DNA of 12,191 bases. It comes from Chloroflexota bacterium. GTDB taxonomy: Bacteria > Chloroflexota > Dehalococcoidia > DSTF01 > JACRBR01. Of the stretch, positions 1 to 7,179 are shown one piece after another. A program made the position numbers and the translations under genes. A model generated the notes under the pieces. That model was given only the letters and a program-made list of their open reading frames with translations, was not told where the DNA came from and made no database searches. How positions within the stretch are numbered: position 1 is the stretch's first letter; every line of letters starts with the position of its first letter. The DNA is taken from the NCBI GenBank assembly GCA_025355835.1, contig JANXYW010000363.1, positions 1 to 12,191 on the forward strand, written 5' to 3'.

Positions 1-35
1 GCGGCCACTCGATCGTAGCGTCGCTATCTACCCTC

Positions 36-545
36 CTAAAAAGGGGCAGAACAAGGTGCGGTACTGGCCAGTCGACACTGGGCGAAACTGAAGCTCCTCG
101 GCCCCGAATCGGCAACTACTTTGCCGCCCTTCACAGCCGTGACACGCCAGTGCCAATCGGCAAGGTTGTTGTCGATGACGAAGGTATTGCACGCCAAGTC
201 GGTGTAGCTGGATGTGGTCACGGTTACGTCGAGCGCGGGGGTGCTGGCGCCGTGTTGGACCACCAGGTGGTAAGAGCCGCCAAACGCGGTAAACCCACCC
301 TTTTGCTTGACCAGCGGGGCGTCCCAATCATAAGCGACGCTGAACCCATATCCCCGGTTGGGATCAAGCGTGCACGTTCCCGCCAGCGCTGAATCATTCT
401 GTTGAATTGTCGCGCCCGATACGGGCGTGACGAGCGTGATGCTAGCCGGTGGGGGAGGCCCGGCCAGCGCTATTCCGCTAACCACCAAGGTTGAGGCTAC
501 GACCGGCAGGACGGCAAGAAGGAGAGCAACGGCCATTCGCTTCAT
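36..545 (-). CDS. Secreted protein with one FN3/Ig-like domain
   Basis: A 169-residue protein of unknown function. Residues 1-28 look like a Sec signal peptide: MKRM, then a long hydrophobic stretch ending ALA before GPPPP. The rest reads like a single fibronectin-III or Ig-like beta sandwich. It opens ITLVTPVSGATI, has alternating strand-like segments (YHLVVQHG, LDVTVTTSSY), and near residues 130-155 has WHWRVTAVKGG followed by GPRSFSF, the usual last strands of such domains. Four cysteines could form disulphides outside the cell. The start is supported by GAGG about 7 bases upstream on the minus strand and by the signal peptide beginning directly at it. No enzyme motif was seen. It is divergent from pstS across a 378-base spacer, so joint control is possible but unproven. 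The fold is an inference from pattern; the secreted nature is fairly sure. Confidence 0.75.
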   Translation of the reverse strand: MKRMAVALLLAVLPVVASTLVVSGIALAGPPPPASITLVTPVSGATIQQNDSALAGTCTLDPNRGYGFSVAYDWDAPLVKQKGGFTAFGGSYHLVVQHGASTPALDVTVTTSSYTDLACNTFVIDNNLADWHWRVTAVKGGKVVADSGPRSFSFAQCRLASTAPCSAPF

Positions 546-568
546 CTCAGCACCTCACAACTACGTCA

Positions 569-802
569 TCAGTGGATTGCACAAGCATCTTCGGGCAGCA
601 GGCTTCTGTCAACAACCAGCGTCAAGTAGTCGTTGTTGGAATCACGGTCAATGCTAAGAAATTGTAGGTTGATCTCGCAAGACGTGCCTAACGGCGCAGG
701 AATCGTCGTCTTGCCGCTGGTGCTGCTCGTCGTCGTCGTCAGCGTCGTCGCGCTCGTTACGTTAACACTGCGAACCCAACAGGCCCCTATCTTTACCCTC
801 CG
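569..802 (-). pseudogene. Open frame without a standard start, possible gene remnant
   Basis: On the minus strand this frame is open from just after a TAA at 803-805 to a TGA at 569-571, 77 codons. It has no ATG or GTG; the only TTG lies late in the frame. Its translation is protein-like: a Thr/Ser-rich stretch (TTLTTTTSSTSG) made by the CGT triplet repeat around 728-752, then a mixed segment including TSCEINLQFLSIDRDS and DYLTLVVDRSLL. It ends 23 bases before the start of the secreted protein gene. The upstream end coincides with the Pho box. It could be the tail of a gene cut off by rearrangement, a gene with a non-standard start (GGAGGG precedes an in-frame ATA), or chance. No family is recognised. 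Confidence 0.25.
584..612 (-). promoter_or_regulatory. Candidate sigma-70 type promoter for the secreted protein gene
   Basis: On the minus strand, TTGACA (607-612) is followed by a 17-base spacer and GATGCT (584-589). The first hexamer is a perfect -35 and the second a weak -10 (three of six bases). Transcription would start near 577, giving a leader of about 30 bases before the ATG at 545. The -35 lies inside the open frame at 569-802, so either that frame is not coding or the promoter is internal to a two-gene unit. Confidence 0.35.
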
Positions 803-844
803 TTAATTGCTGTTAATCGCCCGTTAATGAGGCGCGCTTAGCCT
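792..844 (+). promoter_or_regulatory. Pho box and -10 region of pstS
   Basis: Three copies of GTTAAT begin at 802, 812 and 823, spaced 10 and 11 bases, about one helical turn. A degenerate unit (TTTACC) at 792 extends the array, and a lone GTTAAC lies at 761-766. PhoB/PhoP-type regulators bind short direct repeats with 11-base period; the Bacillus PhoP consensus TTAACA is very close to these units. A weak -10-like TAGCCT lies at 839-844, ten bases past the last unit, as expected for an activator array that replaces the -35. Transcription would start near 851, leaving a leader of about 70 bases. The rest of the 546-923 spacer holds the minus-strand frame, a CGT triplet repeat (about 728-752) and nothing else recognisable. 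Confidence 0.65.
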
Positions 845-923
845 GCGATCGACTCGTTGGAGGAGTTGGGCGCCCGCCGCGGATGTGCGGGCTTGGACCG
901 GGCATAGACCGGAAGGAGCAGAT

Positions 924-2135
924 GTGAACGACAAGCAGGGAACCTGGAAGGTAGTCAGGCGCGTTGCGTTGACGGCGGGGGTCGTGGCGCTGAGCGCGAT
1001 GGCGTTCGTCGCATGCAGCAGCAGTAGCAGTAAGGACAAGACGCCGACAAAGAGCGCGGCGACGACGCCGGCGGCCGGTGCGACATCCGCGGCGACGAAG
1101 GCGGCGACGACGCCCGCGGCGGGCGGCAGCAGCATCCCGTCGAACGTCGGGAAGGCGGACTCGGCCAAGCTGACGGGCGCGGGGGCGACGTTCCCGACGC
1201 CGCTGTACACGCGCTGGTTCTCGGACTACAAGGCGAGCGTCGCCAGCGGCGTCGAAGTGAACTATCAGTCGATCGGCTCGGGCGGTGGCATCAAGCAGAT
1301 CACCGAGAAGACGGTGGACTTCGGCGCCAGCGATGCGCCGATGTCGGACGACGAAGTGTCGAAGGCCGCAGGCATCCAGCACGTACCGACGACGCTCGGT
1401 GCGGTCGTGATGACGTACAACATCGACGGCGTGACGACGGCGCTCAAGCTCGACGGCGATACGATCGCGAAGATCTATCTCGGCAAGATCACGAAGTGGA
1501 ACGACGCGGCGATCGCCGGTCAGAACGCGGGCGTGACGCTGCCGTCGGCGGACATCGTCGTCGTACACCGCTCGGACGGTAGCGGCACGACGTTTGTTTT
1601 TACCGACTACCTGAGCCACGTGAGCGCGGAGTGGAAGGCGGGGCCGGGGACGAGCAAGAACCCGCAGTGGCCGGTGGGGCTCGGTGGCCAGGGCAACGAG
1701 GGCGTTTCGCAGCAGGTGAAGCAGAACAAGAACTCGATTGGCTACGTGGAGCTGGTCTACACGAAGCAGAACAACCTGCCGGCAGCGCAGATCAAGAACA
1801 AGAGCGGCGACTACGTGACGCCGAGCACCGACTCGACTTCGCTTGCTGCGTCCGGCGTGACGATTCCGGCCGACTATCGCACGAGCATCGTCGACTCGGC
1901 GACGAAGGGCGCGTACCCGATATCGAGCTTCACGTACATCCTGCTTTATAAGGATCAGAAGGACGCGGCGAAGGCGAAGGCGCTCGTCGACCTGCTGTGG
2001 TGGGCGATCCACGACGGCCAGAAGACGACGACGGAGCTAGGCTATGCGCCGCTGCCGAAGGAAGTTGTGGCGATGGTCGAGAAGACGCTGACGACGGACA
2101 TCGTGTCCGGCGGAGCGCCCGTCTTGAAGCCGTAA
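924..2135 (+). CDS. pstS: Phosphate ABC transporter substrate-binding lipoprotein PstS
   Basis: Captures inorganic phosphate outside the membrane and hands it to the PstC-PstA channel. The 403-residue product starts with a lipoprotein signal: basic KVVRR, a hydrophobic core, then FVAC with the lipid-bearing cysteine at 31. A low-complexity Ser/Thr/Ala linker (32-80) contains AATTPAAG twice (45-52 and 60-67). The binding domain shows the PstS hallmarks GAGATFPTPLY (85-95), YQSIGSGGG (114-122), FGASDAPM (133-140) and HRSDGSGTTF (215-224), which line the phosphate site in the family. The GTG at 924 was chosen because GGAAGGAG lies 5 bases upstream and the signal peptide follows directly. An in-frame GTG at 885 would add 13 charged residues and lacks such a site. 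It is the first gene of the Pho block, behind the Pho box and before a hairpin. Confidence 0.97.
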   Translation: MNDKQGTWKVVRRVALTAGVVALSAMAFVACSSSSSKDKTPTKSAATTPAAGATSAATKAATTPAAGGSSIPSNVGKADSAKLTGAGATFPTPLYTRWFSDYKASVASGVEVNYQSIGSGGGIKQITEKTVDFGASDAPMSDDEVSKAAGIQHVPTTLGAVVMTYNIDGVTTALKLDGDTIAKIYLGKITKWNDAAIAGQNAGVTLPSADIVVVHRSDGSGTTFVFTDYLSHVSAEWKAGPGTSKNPQWPVGLGGQGNEGVSQQVKQNKNSIGYVELVYTKQNNLPAAQIKNKSGDYVTPSTDSTSLAASGVTIPADYRTSIVDSATKGAYPISSFTYILLYKDQKDAAKAKALVDLLWWAIHDGQKTTTELGYAPLPKEVVAMVEKTLTTDIVSGGAPVLKP

Positions 2136-2150
2136 CGAACGAGTTCAGCG

Positions 2151-2190
2151 GGCGGGCCGGTGATGGCTCTTTCACCGGCCCGCCTTTGCT
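2151..2190 (+). terminator. Intrinsic terminator or attenuator between pstS and pstC
   Basis: A perfect 13-base-pair stem (2151-2163 with 2172-2184, arms GGCGGGCCGGTGA and TCACCGGCCCGCC) encloses an 8-base loop and is followed by TTTGCT. It lies 15 bases after the pstS stop and 20 bases before the pstC start. The T tract is short, so partial termination fits best: most transcripts would end here and a fraction would read into pstC onward. It could also act as an RNA 3' stabiliser for pstS. Confidence 0.8.
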
Positions 2191-2204
2191 ATCTTTCGGA
2201 CGCG

Positions 2205-3191
2205 ATGCAGATAACCGAAGCGCGACCTACGCCTGATTTCCAACGCGCGGCCGGCGGCCGGATGCGCGGCCTCGATCCGCGCGAACTGCTGTTCCGCGGT
2301 TTCGTCACGATCGCCGCGATGGCGGTCGTCGTGATCTTGCTGCTGATGGTCGTCGAGTTGACGCACACGGCGTGGCCGGCGATCGATAAGTTCGGGCTGA
2401 AGTTCATCTGGTCGACGGAGTGGAACCCACCGAAGGAACGCTTCGGCGCGCTGCCATTCATCGCGGGTACGCTCGTCACGTCGCTGCTGGCGCTGGTCGT
2501 CGGCACGGTGATCGGCGTCGGCGCGGCGCTGTTTCTCGTCGAGTTCGCGCCGCCGTACGTGCGCGTGCCGGTCTCGTACATGGTGGAGCTGCTCGCCGCG
2601 ATCCCGAGCGTGGTGTACGGCTTGTGGGGCGTGTTCGTGCTGGGGCCGTGGATCCAGAAGACGTCGGGACCGTTCATCCTCGACTACTTCTCGTGGATGC
2701 CGTTCGTGAAGGGCCCGGCGCTGGCGGTCGGCGTACTGGCAGCCGTGCTGATCCTGACGATCATGATTCTGCCGACGATCATCGCGATCTCGCGCGATGT
2801 GATCATCGCCGTGCCGCGATCGCAGCGCGAAGGCATTCTGGCGCTGGGCGCGACGCGCTGGGAGATGATCCGCATCGCCGTGCTGCCGTACGCGCGCTCG
2901 GGCGTGCTCGGCGCGGCGATTCTCGGCCTGGCACGAGCAATCGGCGAGACGCTGGCGGTCGCACTCGTGATCGGCAACAGCACGAACGTCCCGGATTCGA
3001 TCTTTTCGCCCGCGTACACGATGGCGAGCGTGATCGCGAACCAGTTCCGTGAAGTCGAGAACTCCACGCACGAGGCGGCGCTGATCTATATCGGGCTGCT
3101 GTTGCTGCTGATCACGCTGCTCGTCAACGCCATCGCGCGCGCGCTCGTCTGGCGCGTCACGCGCGGGCAGATCACGACGGTGGTCGAATGA
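2205..3191 (+). CDS. pstC: Phosphate ABC transporter permease PstC
   Basis: One of two membrane subunits of the Pst phosphate importer. The product is 328 residues from the ATG at 2205. Six likely membrane spans are at about 32-52, 86-112, 127-147, 171-195, 233-257 and 295-315. The cytoplasmic loop that docks on PstB carries the EAA-type sequence EGILALGATRW near 209-219, followed by MIRIAVLP. FIAGTLVTS and ELLAAIPSVVYGLWG are typical PstC stretches. The frame opens further upstream, to a GTG at 2160 and an ATG at 2163, but both lie inside the terminator hairpin and would add residues not expected in the family. No strong ribosome site precedes 2205, so translation may be modest. The stop overlaps the pstA start in ATGA. 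Confidence 0.95.
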   Translation: MQITEARPTPDFQRAAGGRMRGLDPRELLFRGFVTIAAMAVVVILLLMVVELTHTAWPAIDKFGLKFIWSTEWNPPKERFGALPFIAGTLVTSLLALVVGTVIGVGAALFLVEFAPPYVRVPVSYMVELLAAIPSVVYGLWGVFVLGPWIQKTSGPFILDYFSWMPFVKGPALAVGVLAAVLILTIMILPTIIAISRDVIIAVPRSQREGILALGATRWEMIRIAVLPYARSGVLGAAILGLARAIGETLAVALVIGNSTNVPDSIFSPAYTMASVIANQFREVENSTHEAALIYIGLLLLLITLLVNAIARALVWRVTRGQITTVVE

Positions 3192-4072
3192 TCGCCGCGC
3201 AGGGGCGTGGGGCGCGGCGGCGACGGAAGACGGTCGATAACATCGCGGCCGGCGCGATCGTTGCCGCCGGCATCGGCGTTATCGTGCCGCTGTTCGCGAT
3301 CCTCGTGTTCGTGTTTGTGAAGGGATTGCCCGCGCTCGATTTCGAATTGCTCAGCAAGAATCCGGGGCCTACAGGCGTGCCCGGCGGCGGCATCAAGAAC
3401 GCGATCGTCGGCAGCGCGATGCTGCTCGCGATGACGCTGGTCATCGGGTTGCCGGTCGCGATCGCTACGGGTATCTATCTCGCCGAGTACGGCAAAGGGC
3501 GGCTCGGGTTTGGGGTGCGCTTTCTCGTCGATGTGCTGGCGGGCGTGCCATCGATCACGATCGGCATCTTCGTGTACACGGCGGTCGTCTTGAACATGGG
3601 GCGACTCGAACGGCTGACGGGCTCCGACCAGAAGTTCACGGCGTTCGCGGGAGCGATCGCACTGGCGCTGATCCTGCTGCCGGTTGTGGCGCGCGTGACG
3701 GAAGAGATGCTGCTGCTGGTGCCGCAGCTGACGCGCGAATCGGCGTACGCGCTCGGCGTGCCGAAGTGGCGCGCGATCATGACGATCGTGCTGCCGGCAG
3801 CATCGAGCGGGATCATGACAGGCGTCGTGCTGGCGACGGCGCGCGTCGCAGGCGAGGCGGCGCCGTTGCTGTTTACGGCGCTCGGGAACAATTTCTACAG
3901 CACCGATGTCTTTCGGCCGATCGATGCGCTGCCACTGCGCATCTACACGTACGCGACGGGGCCGTTCGAGTACCAGCACGAGCAAGCGTTCGCCGGATCG
4001 TTCGTGCTGGTGATGTTGGTGTTGCTCTTGAGCGTCGGCGCGCGACTGGCGCTGCAACGGAGGGGACGATGA
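3188..4072 (+). CDS. pstA: Phosphate ABC transporter permease PstA
   Basis: The second membrane subunit, pairing with PstC to form the phosphate channel. It has 294 residues with a basic cytoplasmic N-terminus (RGARRRRK) and a first span near 19-45. The NPGPTGVPGGGIKNAIVGS segment (58-76) is characteristic of PstA. The EAA loop ESAYALGVPKWRAIMTIVLP lies at 184-203 and the following AGEAAPLLFTALG at 221-233 is also family-typical. The start codon overlaps the pstC stop (ATGA, 3188-3191) and its own stop overlaps the pstB start in the same way (4069-4072). This implies translational coupling and matched subunit amounts. Confidence 0.95.
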   Translation: MIAAQGRGARRRRKTVDNIAAGAIVAAGIGVIVPLFAILVFVFVKGLPALDFELLSKNPGPTGVPGGGIKNAIVGSAMLLAMTLVIGLPVAIATGIYLAEYGKGRLGFGVRFLVDVLAGVPSITIGIFVYTAVVLNMGRLERLTGSDQKFTAFAGAIALALILLPVVARVTEEMLLLVPQLTRESAYALGVPKWRAIMTIVLPAASSGIMTGVVLATARVAGEAAPLLFTALGNNFYSTDVFRPIDALPLRIYTYATGPFEYQHEQAFAGSFVLVMLVLLLSVGARLALQRRGR

Positions 4073-4887
4073 CGATCGAGGTCGCGGCCACAACGTCCGT
4101 ACCGGCGACGACAGCCACCGATGTCGCGATGAGCGTGACGGGGCTGACGGCCTGGTATGGCGGCACGGCCGCGGTGCGCGACGTCAGCATCGAGTTTGCG
4201 GTGCATCAGATCACGGCGATCATCGGCCCGTCGGGGTGCGGCAAGTCGACGCTGTTGCGCTGCCTGAATCGCATGCACGAAGTGGTGAAGCATGCGCGCG
4301 TCGAAGGTCAGGTGCTGCTGGATGGACGCGACATCTACGCGAAGAACGTCGACCCTGCGGAGATCCGCGAGCGCGTCGGGATGGTGTTTCAGCGTCCGAA
4401 CCCGTTTCCGACGATGTCGATCTGGGACAACGTCGGTGTCGGTCCGAAGCTCGGCGGCGCGCACGGCAGCGAGCTATCGGACATCAGTGAGTGGGCGCTG
4501 AAGAAGGCCGGTCTTTGGGACGAAGTGCGCGACAAGTTGCGGACGCCCGCGATCTCGCTTTCGGGCGGACAGCAGCAGCGGCTGTGCATCGCGCGCTGCA
4601 TCGCTGTGCGGCCGGACGTGATCCTGATGGACGAGCCGTGCAGCGCGCTCGATCCGGTGGCGACGCTCCGCATCGAAGACCTGATGCGCGAACTGGCGCG
4701 CGAGTACACGGTCATCATCGTGACGCATAACATGCATCAGGCAGCGCGCGTTTCGGACTTCACGGCGTTCATGCTGTCGGAGGACGGGCAGGGCGGGCAC
4801 ATGGTGGAATTCGCCGATACGGATACGATCTTCACCGCGCCCGCGGACCAGCGGACGGAAGCGTACGTGACAGGGCGGTTCGGATGA
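4069..4887 (+). CDS. pstB: Phosphate ABC transporter ATPase PstB, first copy
   Basis: ATP-hydrolysing subunit that powers phosphate import from the cytoplasmic side. The 272-residue protein has all catalytic parts: Walker A GPSGCGKST (53-61), Q-loop Gln at 108 in GMVFQRPNPF, signature LSGGQQQR (164-171), Walker B VILMDEP (184-190), D-loop SALDP and switch His at 220 (VTHNM). The Cys before SALDP (DEPCSALDP) is typical of PstB. It begins at the ATG overlapping the pstA stop, with AGGGG just upstream; the frame stays open about 300 bases further, but that lies inside pstA. About 20 residues precede the family core. IARCIAV replaces the more usual IARALAV after the signature. A second full pstB follows directly, overlapping by ATGA. 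Confidence 0.96.
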   Translation: MTIEVAATTSVPATTATDVAMSVTGLTAWYGGTAAVRDVSIEFAVHQITAIIGPSGCGKSTLLRCLNRMHEVVKHARVEGQVLLDGRDIYAKNVDPAEIRERVGMVFQRPNPFPTMSIWDNVGVGPKLGGAHGSELSDISEWALKKAGLWDEVRDKLRTPAISLSGGQQQRLCIARCIAVRPDVILMDEPCSALDPVATLRIEDLMRELAREYTVIIVTHNMHQAARVSDFTAFMLSEDGQGGHMVEFADTDTIFTAPADQRTEAYVTGRFG

Positions 4888-5759
4888 GTGGTACGCTGCT
4901 GGCGGAGACGATCGTGAGAGAGCCGAGAGCCGTTGCCGCCCGCCCGATCGCCATTGGCGCGAACGTTCAGCGTGACGAGACCGCCGCGCGCGACGTGCGG
5001 CTTCGCGCGCGCCAGCTCAGCGTGCGGTACGGCACCGCGCTCGCGATCAGCGATGTGTCGCTCGATGTCCATGACCGCGCGATCACCGCGATCATCGGGC
5101 CATCGGGCTGCGGCAAGAGCACGTTGTTGCGCGTGTTCAATCGCATGAACGATCTGATCCCGAACGCCCGTTGCGAGGGGCGCGTCGAGATGGACGGTGT
5201 GGACATTCTCGGTTCGGACATCGACGTGGTGAAACTGCGGCGGCATGTAGGCATGGTGTTTCAGAAGCCGAACCCGTTCCCGATGAGCATCTACGACAAC
5301 GTGACCTACGGCCCGCGGCAGCACGGCGTTCGCGGTAAATCGAAACTGGACGGCATCGTCGAACAGTGCCTCAAGCGCGCCGCGCTGTGGGACGAGGTGA
5401 AGGATCGTTTGCGCGCGCCGGCGATGGGTATGTCGGGTGGGCAGCAGCAGCGGTTGTGCATCGCCCGCGCGCTCGCTGTTGAGCCGAATGTGATTCTGAT
5501 GGACGAGCCGTGCAGCGCGCTCGACCCGCGCGCGACGCTGAAGGTCGAAGACCTGATGACGGACCTGGCGCGCGACTACACGATTGTGATCGTGACGCAC
5601 AACATGCAGCAGGCGGCGCGCGTCTCGCACTACACGGCGTTCATGCTGGCCGGCGAAGAGCGCGTGGGCCGGCTGGTCGAGTTCGGATTGACGGAAGCGA
5701 TGTTCACGGCGCCGACGGACAAGCGCACGGAGGACTACATCACGGGCCGCTTCGGCTAG
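4884..5759 (+). CDS. pstB: Phosphate ABC transporter ATPase PstB, second copy
   Basis: A second complete PstB, 291 residues. Walker A GPSGCGKST lies at 72-80, the Q-loop in GMVFQKPNPF ends near 132, the signature reads MSGGQQQR (183-190) with Met where the first copy has Leu, Walker B VILMDEP is at 203-209 and the switch His at 239. It is clearly homologous to the first copy along its whole length but well diverged, so the duplication is not recent. Its N-terminal extension of about 40 residues exceeds the family norm of roughly 250-260 residues; a later start is possible although the ATGA overlap favours this one. The two ATPases may form a heterodimer, or serve different conditions. The phoU gene follows after 13 bases. 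Confidence 0.95.
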   Translation: MSGTLLAETIVREPRAVAARPIAIGANVQRDETAARDVRLRARQLSVRYGTALAISDVSLDVHDRAITAIIGPSGCGKSTLLRVFNRMNDLIPNARCEGRVEMDGVDILGSDIDVVKLRRHVGMVFQKPNPFPMSIYDNVTYGPRQHGVRGKSKLDGIVEQCLKRAALWDEVKDRLRAPAMGMSGGQQQRLCIARALAVEPNVILMDEPCSALDPRATLKVEDLMTDLARDYTIVIVTHNMQQAARVSHYTAFMLAGEERVGRLVEFGLTEAMFTAPTDKRTEDYITGRFG

Positions 5760-5772
5760 AAGGATCGTTCCG

Positions 5773-6438
5773 ATGACGAGAGAGCTGTTCGACAAGAAGC
5801 TGCGCGAGATGCAGGACGACGTGCTGATCATGGGCAGCATGGTCGAGAAGGCTGTGCAGCGCTCGATGGATGCGCTGCGAACGCGCGATGTTGCGCGCTC
5901 CGACGCCGTCATTCGGGAAGATCAGGCGATCAATGCCAAACGCTACGAGATCGAAGAGAAGTGCATTCACACGATCGCGTTGCAGCAGCCGATGGCGGCG
6001 GATCTGCGCGTGCTCGTTGCCGTGCTCTTCATTGCGACAGAGTTGGAGCGGATGGCGGACCACGCGGAGGGCATCGCGCGCATCAACCTGATGCTGGGCG
6101 ACGAGCCATTGCCGGCGATCATCGGCGATATCGGCGAGATGGCGGACAAGGCCGGCGACATGCTGCGGCGATCTCTGACGGCGTTCGTTGAGCGCGACGA
6201 ACGCGCTGCTCGTCTGATCTGCGATGAAGATGATCAGGTCGACACGCTCTACGACTCGTCGTACCTGGCGCTGATCCAGGAGATGATCCGCGTGCCGGCC
6301 GACGTGCCGCGTCTCACGTACCTGATTTGGACATGCCACAACCTGGAGCGCATCGCCGACCGCGTGACGAACATCTGCGAGCGCGTGATCTTCATGGTCA
6401 CGGGCCAGCTCGAGGAGATCAACGTATCGCGCTACTAG
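5773..6438 (+). CDS. phoU: Phosphate signalling protein PhoU
   Basis: Cytoplasmic regulator that connects the Pst transporter to the PhoR kinase and damps Pho signalling when phosphate is plentiful. The 221-residue length matches the family of two repeated three-helix bundles. Each half carries the expected metal-binding acidic motif: ELERMADHAEGIAR at 90-103 and NLERIADRVTNICE at 190-203. The N-terminal FDKKLREMQDDVLIMGSMVE is also typical. AAGGA lies 8 bases before the ATG. It sits between the transporter genes and the two-component genes. Confidence 0.96.
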   Translation: MTRELFDKKLREMQDDVLIMGSMVEKAVQRSMDALRTRDVARSDAVIREDQAINAKRYEIEEKCIHTIALQQPMAADLRVLVAVLFIATELERMADHAEGIARINLMLGDEPLPAIIGDIGEMADKAGDMLRRSLTAFVERDERAARLICDEDDQVDTLYDSSYLALIQEMIRVPADVPRLTYLIWTCHNLERIADRVTNICERVIFMVTGQLEEINVSRY

Positions 6439-6462
6439 CGGAGACTCGATGAAGGACGCCGC

Positions 6463-7179
6463 ATGATCAGCCAGCCACCGCCCACAGAGCGGAGCGCAAA
6501 GACCGTGCTGGTCGTTGAGGATGAGCCGACGCTGGCGTCCACCCTTTCGTACAACCTGCGCAAGAACGGGTTCAACGTGGTGTCCGAGGCGGATGGCGTG
6601 GCCGGGCTGAACGCCGCGCGCCGCGACGTTCCGGACATGATCGTGCTCGATCTGATGCTGCCGAAAATGGACGGGCTCGAAGTCTGCCGCCGCATTCGTG
6701 CGGAATCCGATGTCCCGATCCTGATCCTCACGGCGAAGAGCGAGGAGATGGACAAGGTCGTTGGTCTGGAGATTGGCGCCGACGATTATCTGACGAAGCC
6801 GTTCAGCATGCGTGAGTTGATCGCGCGCGTGAAGGCCCTGCTGCGCCGTTCGGCGGCGCGCGCCGAAGAGAGCGGTGTCGCGAAGATCGTTGCGGGGCAG
6901 CTGGAGCTGGATGCGCGGGGCCGCGTCGTTCTGCGTGGCGGCGCCGAAGTGTTGCTGAAGCCGAAGGAGTTCGACCTGCTGTTCTTCCTGGCGAAGAACG
7001 CGGGACAGGTGTTTACGCGCGACCAGATTCTGGAGCAGGTCTGGGGCTACGACTTCTTCGGCGGTAATCGCACGGTCGACGTACATATGCGCTGGCTGCG
7101 CGAGAAGCTGGAGGACACTCCGGGCCGTCCGAAGCAACTGCTTACTGTCCGCGGTGTCGGGTACAAGTTTGTCCGCTGA
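6463..7179 (+). CDS. phoB: PhoB-type response regulator of the phosphate regulon
   Basis: DNA-binding response regulator of the OmpR/PhoB family, 238 residues. The receiver domain (about 14-128) has acidic pocket E19-D20, phosphoacceptor D63 in VLDLMLPKMDG, T90 in LILTAK and K112 in TKPFSMREL. The C-terminal winged helix (about 140-238) shows LLKPKEFDLLFFL, VFTRDQILEQVWGYD and the end TVRGVGYKFVR. A clear AAGGA lies 6 bases before the start. Position after phoU and before a histidine kinase gene makes phosphate control the likely role; the Pho box in front of pstS is its probable target. The name phoB is by family and context; regX3 or phoP naming would be equivalent in some lineages. Confidence 0.93.
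   Translation: MISQPPPTERSAKTVLVVEDEPTLASTLSYNLRKNGFNVVSEADGVAGLNAARRDVPDMIVLDLMLPKMDGLEVCRRIRAESDVPILILTAKSEEMDKVVGLEIGADDYLTKPFSMRELIARVKALLRRSAARAEESGVAKIVAGQLELDARGRVVLRGGAEVLLKPKEFDLLFFLAKNAGQVFTRDQILEQVWGYDFFGGNRTVDVHMRWLREKLEDTPGRPKQLLTVRGVGYKFVR

Noticed and set aside
725..752. CGT triplet run as a CRISPR or other functional repeat
   Set aside because: It is a short imperfect trinucleotide tract without spacers or conserved units. It is best seen as simple sequence within the 569-802 frame.
684..806. Forty-codon hydrophobic frame on the + strand (GTG start, LPLVLLVVVVSVVALV)
   Set aside because: The Val run comes from the CGT triplet repeat, no ribosome site precedes it, and it ends inside the Pho box. 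The opposite-strand frame looks more protein-like.
3766..4068. Upstream extension of the first pstB frame
   Set aside because: The added 101 residues lie inside pstA in another frame and are Arg-rich. The ATG at 4069 has a ribosome site and the operon-style overlap.
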